From contig NZ_JARZAI010000034.1 in assembly GCF_029893355.1 (NCBI RefSeq), positions 1 to 64,000 of the forward strand: DNA of 64,000 bases, in the 5' to 3' direction. Source of the DNA: Kitasatospora sp. MAA4 (GTDB lineage Bacteria > Actinomycetota > Actinomycetes > Streptomycetales > Streptomycetaceae). Numbering within the stretch: the stretch's first letter is position 1; each line of letters begins with the position of its first letter. This document shows positions 59,443 to 64,000 of the stretch, piece by piece. Made by a program: the position numbers and the translations under genes. The notes beneath the pieces were generated by a model. That model searched no databases and had not been told where the DNA came from. It saw only the letters and a list, made by a program, of their open reading frames with translations.

Positions 59443-60755
59443 GCGGGGAAGAAGGACGGCCAGGCCACTGTCGTGCCGCGCACGTGCAGGTGGGCCAGGG
59501 CGGAGACCAGGGTCTGCTGCTCGGGGCGGGTGCGGCGGAGGGTGGGGACGAGGGCGGTGTCGCCCTCGGGGGACAGGCAGGTCTTGCCCATCGCGGTCAG
59601 GATGGCGTCGGGCCCGAGTTCCAGGTAGCTGGTGACGCCGTCGCTCTCCAGGGCGCGCATGCCGTCCAGGAACCTGACCGCCTCGCGGACGTGGTGGACC
59701 CAGTAGTCGGGCGAGCCGATCTCCTCTGCCGTGACCGGCTGGCCGGTGAGGGTGGAGACCATCGGGATCTCCATCGCGCCGTAGGCCACCCCTTCGGCCA
59801 CCGACCGGAATTCGGCCAGCATGGGTTCCATGAGCGGAGAATGGAATGCGTGACTGACCGTCAACTGACGGGTCTTGCAGCCGGCTTCCTTGAGGAGGGC
59901 GACGACCTCCGCCACCGGCTCCTGGGCACCGGACACCACGACCGACCTCGGCCCGTTGACGGCGGCGATGGAGGTCAGGGCGCCGTGGCCGGCCAGCAGC
60001 GGTGCCACCTCCTGCTCGGAGGCCTGGACGGCGACCATCACACCGCCCGCAGGGAGCGCCTGCATCAGCCGGCCGCGGGCGGCCACCAGCCGTGCCGCGT
60101 CGGCCAGCGAGAGGACGCCGGCGGCGTGCGCGGCGGCCAGCTCGCCGATCGAGTGGCCCGCCAGGTGGTCGGGCCGCACGCCCCAGTGCTCCAGTAGGCG
60201 GAAGAGGGCCACCTCCACGGCGAAGATCGCCGGCTGGGTGAACTCCGTGCGGTTCAGCAGCTCGGCCTCCGCACCGAAGACCACGCTCCGCAGCGGCCGC
60301 GCCAGGTGCCCGTCCAGCGCGTCGCAGACCGCGTCGAACGCGGCCGCGTAGACGTCGAAGGTCTCGTACAACTCCCGGCCCATGCCCAGCCGCTGACTGC
60401 CCTGTCCGGTGAAGAGGAAGGCCAGCGGGCCGCCCGGGCCGGCGCCCCGCAGCAGTCCCGGGGTGCGCTCCCCCGCCGCGAGGGCGGCCAGGTCGGCCAG
60501 CAGGCCCTCCCAGCTCGTCGCCGCGACGGCGGCGCGGTACTCCAGGACCGGCTGGGTGGTCGCCAGCGAGCGGGCCAGGCCGGTCGGCATGACGTCCTGA
60601 CGTGCGGTCAGGTATTGCAGGAGTCGACTCGCCTCGCACTGCAGGGCCTCCGGCGTGGCGCCCGAGAGCAGGTAGGGGACCGTGCCTCCCACCCACGGAG
60701 CGGGCTTGGCGCCGGCGGGATCGGCCACCTGGTCGAGCGTGTCGATGTCGAGCAT
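59439..60755 (-). CDS. discrete polyketide-synthase acyltransferase, malonyl-type
   Basis: The 438-residue protein looks like the AT didomain piece of a modular PKS expressed alone. Residues 27-100 are a ketosynthase-to-AT linker ([20 protein letters not shown]). The AT runs about 110-400 with [17 protein letters not shown] and nucleophile Ser202 in [11 protein letters not shown], and ends with post-AT linker [27 protein letters not shown] and HAFH (302-305) are the malonyl-CoA signatures; methylmalonyl ATs have GHSQG and YASH. No KS or ACP is attached, so it would act in trans on a carrier protein or other enzyme. GGAGAGGGA precedes the ATG. An ARE-like operator lies 40 bases upstream. Confidence 0.88.
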   Translation of the reverse strand: MLDIDTLDQVADPAGAKPAPWVGGTVPYLLSGATPEALQCEASRLLQYLTARQDVMPTGLARSLATTQPVLEYRAAVAATSWEGLLADLAALAAGERTPGLLRGAGPGGPLAFLFTGQGSQRLGMGRELYETFDVYAAAFDAVCDALDGHLARPLRSVVFGAEAELLNRTEFTQPAIFAVEVALFRLLEHWGVRPDHLAGHSIGELAAAHAAGVLSLADAARLVAARGRLMQALPAGGVMVAVQASEQEVAPLLAGHGALTSIAAVNGPRSVVVSGAQEPVAEVVALLKEAGCKTRQLTVSHAFHSPLMEPMLAEFRSVAEGVAYGAMEIPMVSTLTGQPVTAEEIGSPDYWVHHVREAVRFLDGMRALESDGVTSYLELGPDAILTAMGKTCLSPEGDTALVPTLRRTRPEQQTLVSALAHLHVRGTTVAWPSFFPA

Positions 60756-60794
60756 GTCTGTCCCTCTCCCCGAAGATCTGAGGCCGCCTACACT

Positions 60795-60817
60795 ACAAAC
60801 CGATTGGTTGGTTTTAC
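60795..60817. promoter_or_regulatory. ARE-like operator 1 (upstream of acyltransferase gene)
   Basis: ACAAACCGATTGGTTGGTTTT has the AAACC/GGTTT arms of gamma-butyrolactone-receptor autoregulatory elements, with an overlapping second GGTT half. It lies 40 bases before the acyltransferase start and so could repress that gene. Confidence 0.65.
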
Positions 60818-60908
60818 AAGCCCCTTTGCGGCCCTCCAGGGCTCCTGAGGGGCACTTCGGATACGGAGTGCGCTGGATTTGTCACATAGCGGACAATAGT
60901 CTGGCACC

Positions 60909-60933
60909 GAAACCAGCTAGTTGGTTTTATAGT
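60909..60933. promoter_or_regulatory. ARE-like operator 2 overlapping a -10 box (upstream of TetR gene)
   Basis: GAAACCAGCTAGTTGGTTTTA is a second AAACC/GGTTT palindrome. It runs directly into TATAGT (60928-60933), a good -10 hexamer for the downstream TetR gene, so a bound receptor would block that promoter. This is typical autoregulation of ScbR-like proteins. Confidence 0.65.
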
Positions 60934-60984
60934 GGCTTCACTGCAGCCTCTGCTTCGGAAGGCACTCAGCGACGGGAGATCTCG

Positions 60985-61632
60985 GTGACCAAACAGGAAC
61001 GCGCGGCTCGCACCCGGCGTGAGCTGATCCGTTCTGCGGCCGAGGCGTTCGACCAACACGGCTACGCGCAGGCGCGGATGGCCGACATCAGCGCGCGGGC
61101 CGGGGTGAGTTCGGGGGCCCTGCACTTCCACTTCGACAACAAGGCGGCGCTGGCGGCCTCCGTGGAGTCCGAGGCCGCGCTCGCGCTGCGAACCACCGCG
61201 CGCAACGCCTACCGGGGTAAACGGAACGCGCTGCAGGCGCTGGCGGACGCCACGCACGCGCTGGCGGACCTGCTCCGCGACGACGTGGTGGTCCGGGCCG
61301 GCTTCCAACTCAGCGCCGGCTTTACCCACGGGACCGGCCTGAGCCTGCGTCAGGAGTGGCAGAGCTGCGTGCAGCAGCTGGTCTCGCAGGCCGAGAGCGA
61401 GGGTTCGCTCGCCCCCGGCGTCTCGCCCTCGGACCTGTCCACCGCCATCATGGCGGCCACCACCGGCTTCGAGGTGCTCGGCCGGGAGAACCGCGAGTGG
61501 CTCTCGCACTCCGCCCTGACGGGCTTCTGGCGACTGCTGCTGCCGAAGCTGGTCGAGCCCCGCACGCTCGACGACCTGGAGCCGTCCGGCACCGAGCTGA
61601 TCATTCCCGCCCAGGCTTCGCCGGTCGCATGA
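60985..61632 (+). CDS. gamma-butyrolactone-receptor-like TetR regulator (ScbR family)
   Basis: The 215-residue protein has the length and N-terminus of ScbR/ArpA-type receptors: MTKQERAARTRRELIRSAAEAFDQHGY, then the helix-turn-helix MADISARAGVSSGALHFHFDNKAALA. The conserved L-H-F-H-F signature helix is present. The C-terminal ligand domain contains VVVRAGFQLSAGF. It could be a true receptor or a ScbR2-like pseudo-receptor binding antibiotics; the ligand residues alone do not settle this. It diverges from the acyltransferase gene, and both intergenic ARE-like sites make it the likely regulator of the locus. Confidence 0.87.
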   Translation: MTKQERAARTRRELIRSAAEAFDQHGYAQARMADISARAGVSSGALHFHFDNKAALAASVESEAALALRTTARNAYRGKRNALQALADATHALADLLRDDVVVRAGFQLSAGFTHGTGLSLRQEWQSCVQQLVSQAESEGSLAPGVSPSDLSTAIMAATTGFEVLGRENREWLSHSALTGFWRLLLPKLVEPRTLDDLEPSGTELIIPAQASPVA

Positions 61633-61745
61633 AACAGACCAACTCGCCTGGGACCGTCTCGCTTTGCCCCGTATTTCGGCTCGGGCGCCGGATCCCGGCC
61701 CGGGTGTCGACGAAAACCGGATGGCTGATCTGTTTGACCGGAGCC

Positions 61746-61782
61746 GCTCTACCCCGCACCGCTGCTCGGCGCGGGGTAGAGC
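61746..61782. terminator. bidirectional terminator between TetR and accE genes
   Basis: GCTCTACCCCGC (61746-61757) pairs perfectly with 61771-61782 over a 13-base loop. It lies between the convergent TetR and carboxylase genes. Confidence 0.75.
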
Positions 61783-61802
61783 CCGGTACCGAACCGGCAG
61801 CC

Positions 61803-62054
61803 TCAGAAGGGCTCGCGGACCGCACCGCGCCAGGTCCGCGGACCGTCGAAGCCGAAGGTCCGCTCCAGTCTGCGCCATCGGGCCACCGCCCGGCCCTTGC
61901 AGGACATACCGGTCGGTTCGCAGGCGAGCGCGGCCGCCCGGGTGTGCAGGACCGCGGTGAGGGCGGCCAGCTCCTCGGCATCCAGGCTTCCCCGCTCCAG
62001 CCGCAGCAGCGGGACGGATACCTCAGTCATGGTCGAGGTCATGGTCGACGTCAT
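61803..62054 (-). CDS. acyl-CoA carboxylase epsilon subunit
   Basis: This 83-residue protein has the AccE/PccE pattern: LRLERGSLDAEELAALTAVLHTRAAAL, then ARWRRLERTFGFDGPRTWRG. It stabilises and stimulates the carboxylase beta hexamer. The start is one of three ATG codons repeated every 12 bases (MTSTMTSTMTEVS); the first was chosen because GGGAG lies six bases before it. It follows the beta-subunit gene by 36 bases in the same transcript. Confidence 0.88.
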   Translation of the reverse strand: MTSTMTSTMTEVSVPLLRLERGSLDAEELAALTAVLHTRAAALACEPTGMSCKGRAVARWRRLERTFGFDGPRTWRGAVREPF

Positions 62055-62090
62055 GGTCAACTCCCTTGTCCTGGCTCGGATATATCGTCG

Positions 62091-63662
62091 TCACTGCGGA
62101 GGGTTGCCGTGCTTGCGGCGCTGCAGCTCGGAGGACTTGGTGGACAGCATGGCCAGCGACCGGCTCAGCACCGACCGGGTCTCGCGCGGGTCGATGACGT
62201 CGTCGACAAGCCCCCGCTCGGCCGCGTAGTACGGGTGCACCAGCTCGGTCTTGTACTCCTTGATCTTCTGCGCGCGCATCGCCTCGGGGTCCTCGGCCGC
62301 CGCGATCTCCCGGCGGAAGACCACGTTGGCCGCACCCTCGGCTCCCATCACCGCGATCTCGTTGGTGGGCCAGGCCAGCGCGATGTCCGCGCCGATCGAA
62401 CGGGAGTCCATCACGATGTAGGCGCCGCCGTAGGCCTTGCGCAGCACGACCGAGATGCGCGGGACCGTGGCGTTGCAGTACGCGTAGAGCAGCTTGGCAC
62501 CGCGCCGGATGATGCCCTCGTGCTCCTGGTCGACACCAGGCAGGAAGCCCGGCACGTCGACCAGGGTGACCAGCGGGATGTTGAAGGAGTCGCAGAACTG
62601 CACGAACCGCGCCCCCTTCTCGCTCGCCTTGATGTCCAGGACCCCGGCCATCGCTCCCGGCTGGTTGGCGACGATGCCCACCACATGGCCGTCGATCCGG
62701 GCCAGCGCGCAGACGATGTTGGGGGCCCAGGTGGCGTGGACCTCCATGTAGTCGCCCTCGTCGACGAGTTCCTCGATGACGCCGCGCACGTCGTAGGAGC
62801 GGTTCCCGTCGGCCGGGACCAGGTCGAGCAGGGCGTCGGTGCGCCGGTCGGCGGGGTCGGCGGTGTGGACGGACGGCGGCAGTTCGCGGTTGTTGGAGGG
62901 CAGCAGCGAGAGCAGGTAGCGCACCTCGGCGAGGCAGGACTCCTCGTCGTCGTAGACGAAGTGGACGACGCCCGAGACCCCGGCGTGCACGTCCGCGCCA
63001 CCGAGCTCGTTCTGCGTGACCTGCTCACCGGTCACCGCCTGGACCACGTCCGGGCCGGTGATGAACATCTGCGAGATGTCGCGGACAGCGAAGACGAAGT
63101 CGGTCAGGGCCGGCGAGTAGGCCGCCCCGCCGGCGCACGGTCCGAGCATCACCGAGATCTGCGGGATCACTCCCGAGGCACGGGTGTTGCGCTGGAAGAT
63201 GCCGCCGTAGCCGGCGAGCGCCGAGACGCCCTCCTGGATCCGGGCGCCGGCACCGTCGTTGAGCGAGACCAGCGGCGCACCCGCTGCCACGGCCATGTCC
63301 ATGATCTTGTGGATCTTCTGCGCGTGGGCCTCGCCGAGCGCGCCGCCGAAGATCCGGAAGTCATGGGCGTAGACGAAGACCGTGCGGCCCTCGACGGTGC
63401 CCCAGCCGGTGACCACGCCGTCGCTGTAGGGGCGCTTGGCCTCCAGGCCGAAGCCGGTGGCGCGGTGCCGCCGAAGCGCCTCGACCTCCGAGAAGCTGCC
63501 CTTGTCGAGCAGCAGTTCTATCCGCTCGTGGGCGGTCAACTTGCCCTTGGCGTGCTGGCGTTCGGTCGCCTTCGGGTCCGGCCCGGTTCGGGCCAGTTCC
63601 TTCAGGCTGCTCAACTCGTCCAGTCGGTCCACGACCTGGACCGAAGCATCCTTGGTCATCAT
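62091..63662 (-). CDS. acyl-CoA carboxylase beta subunit (carboxyltransferase)
   Basis: The 523-residue carboxyltransferase makes malonyl- or methylmalonyl-CoA with a biotinylated alpha subunit. Conserved parts are ERIELLLDKGSFSEVEAL, SLNDGAGARIQEGVSALAGYG, MLGPCAGGAAYSPALTDF, and the C-terminal VVLRKAYGGAYIVMDSRS. Isoleucine in G-G-A-Y-I-V-M occupies the position where PccB has Asp422; in S. coelicolor Asp restricts to propionyl-CoA and Ile also allows acetyl-CoA. So malonyl-CoA supply is plausible. No alpha subunit lies in the window. Two adjacent ATG starts are possible. Confidence 0.92.
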   Translation of the reverse strand: MMTKDASVQVVDRLDELSSLKELARTGPDPKATERQHAKGKLTAHERIELLLDKGSFSEVEALRRHRATGFGLEAKRPYSDGVVTGWGTVEGRTVFVYAHDFRIFGGALGEAHAQKIHKIMDMAVAAGAPLVSLNDGAGARIQEGVSALAGYGGIFQRNTRASGVIPQISVMLGPCAGGAAYSPALTDFVFAVRDISQMFITGPDVVQAVTGEQVTQNELGGADVHAGVSGVVHFVYDDEESCLAEVRYLLSLLPSNNRELPPSVHTADPADRRTDALLDLVPADGNRSYDVRGVIEELVDEGDYMEVHATWAPNIVCALARIDGHVVGIVANQPGAMAGVLDIKASEKGARFVQFCDSFNIPLVTLVDVPGFLPGVDQEHEGIIRRGAKLLYAYCNATVPRISVVLRKAYGGAYIVMDSRSIGADIALAWPTNEIAVMGAEGAANVVFRREIAAAEDPEAMRAQKIKEYKTELVHPYYAAERGLVDDVIDPRETRSVLSRSLAMLSTKSSELQRRKHGNPPQ

Positions 63663-63695
63663 GGTGTCCTCAACTCCCTTTCGGTTCCATCTCGT

Positions 63696-64000
63696 TCACT
63701 GTTTCGACTGTTCTTCGCCGGCTCGGAGCACCGTGCGGACCACGGCCTTCGCGGAGGCGATCTCCTCGCTGGCGTCCTTGCTGTACAGCAGGTCGGCGGG
63801 CAGTCCGCGGACACTGGCCCGGCGGTCCTCCCCGGTGGGCAGCGCCGCCGCGGCGATGTGGCTCGGGCAGGCGGGCAGGTTGCGCACCGTCCAGCCGCCC
63901 GGCCGGATCCCGGAACTGCCGTGCTCACCCAGGTAGTCGGTGCCCGCTCCGCGGGTGAGTCCGGTGCCCAGCCCCTTGAGATAGGCCTCCTTCCGCGTCC
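63696..64000 (-). CDS. 4'-phosphopantetheinyl transferase, Sfp type (partial, cut by window end)
   Basis: About 100 C-terminal residues are visible. They begin TRKEAYLKGLGTGLTRGAG, the diagnostic (W)-x-x-K-E-A-x-x-K motif of Sfp-type PPTases with the Mg-binding Glu, and continue GGWTVRNLPACPSHIAAAALPTGE. Such enzymes attach phosphopantetheine to carrier proteins of polyketide or peptide synthases. The N-terminus lies beyond the window. It is upstream of the carboxylase beta gene with a gap of about 33 bases, so the three genes appear to form one operon. Confidence 0.88.
   Translation of the reverse strand, partial: TRKEAYLKGLGTGLTRGAGTDYLGEHGSSGIRPGGWTVRNLPACPSHIAAAALPTGEDRRASVRGLPADLLYSKDASEEIASAKAVVRTVLRAGEEQSKQ

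Overview
The window is high-GC actinomycete DNA and almost certainly comes from the Streptomycetaceae (Streptomyces or Kitasatospora). Evidence: bldG with its anti-sigma partner, a dTMP kinase fused to an MFS-like membrane domain, a topoisomerase I with a Lys/Ala-rich tail, a compact Flp/Tad pilus operon with Ssd, a MarP-type protease, and gamma-butyrolactone-receptor-like regulation. The order holB - tmk - topA - hppA - anti-sigma - bldG - MrfA-type helicase - tad - acs - nhaA - marP - nudix - nth matches, as I recall it, the SCO3540 to SCO3569 stretch of S. coelicolor.

Left end (1-5937): the tail of an IS30-like transposase, then a small genomic island lying between two identical 55-bp copies of the 3' part of tRNA-Thr(CGT). 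The intact tRNA gene is at the right copy. The island carries a single-chain restriction-modification enzyme, a small winged-helix-like protein facing it, a decayed XRE/TPR regulator and that regulator's usual flavoprotein partner. I see no integrase inside it.

6.0-11 kb: LysE-type exporter, GNAT acetyltransferase divergent from a TetR regulator over a shared operator, a secreted Tap-like peptidase and an esterase-like membrane protein. 11-31 kb: conserved information-processing and developmental genes (holB, tmk, topA, an N6/HemK-like methyltransferase, hppA, the anti-sigma gene, bldG and an SF2 helicase) with small membrane, lipoprotein and secreted genes between them.

28-35.5 kb: a tightly overlapping leftward Tad operon (ssd-tadA-tadB-tadC-pilin-tadE-tadG-like). 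Its last frame has lost its stop and runs 1.7 kb antisense into the helicase gene. The region upstream of the operon holds a pair of perfect DnaA boxes. 36-55.5 kb: HAD phosphatase, degenerate Fic protein, CooC-like ATPase, SulP-carbonic anhydrase fusion, GH18 chitinase, papain-like hydrolase, acs, beta-lactamase-like hydrolase, nhaA, holin-like protein, epoxide-hydrolase-like enzyme, YdjM-like membrane protein, marP, nudix and nth. Strong hairpin terminators separate the convergent pairs.

Right end (55.5-64 kb): core synteny stops just after nth, where I would expect crp, and accessory DNA begins. A TPR gene, an internally deleted pseudogene, a DUF1963-like protein, a small membrane protein and an SDR lead into what looks like the edge of a polyketide gene cluster. 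This edge has a discrete malonyl-type PKS acyltransferase and a divergent gamma-butyrolactone-receptor-like TetR with two ARE-like operators, then acyl-CoA carboxylase epsilon and beta subunits and an Sfp-type phosphopantetheinyl transferase cut by the window end. Together these could supply malonyl units, load them and activate carrier proteins under quorum-type control.
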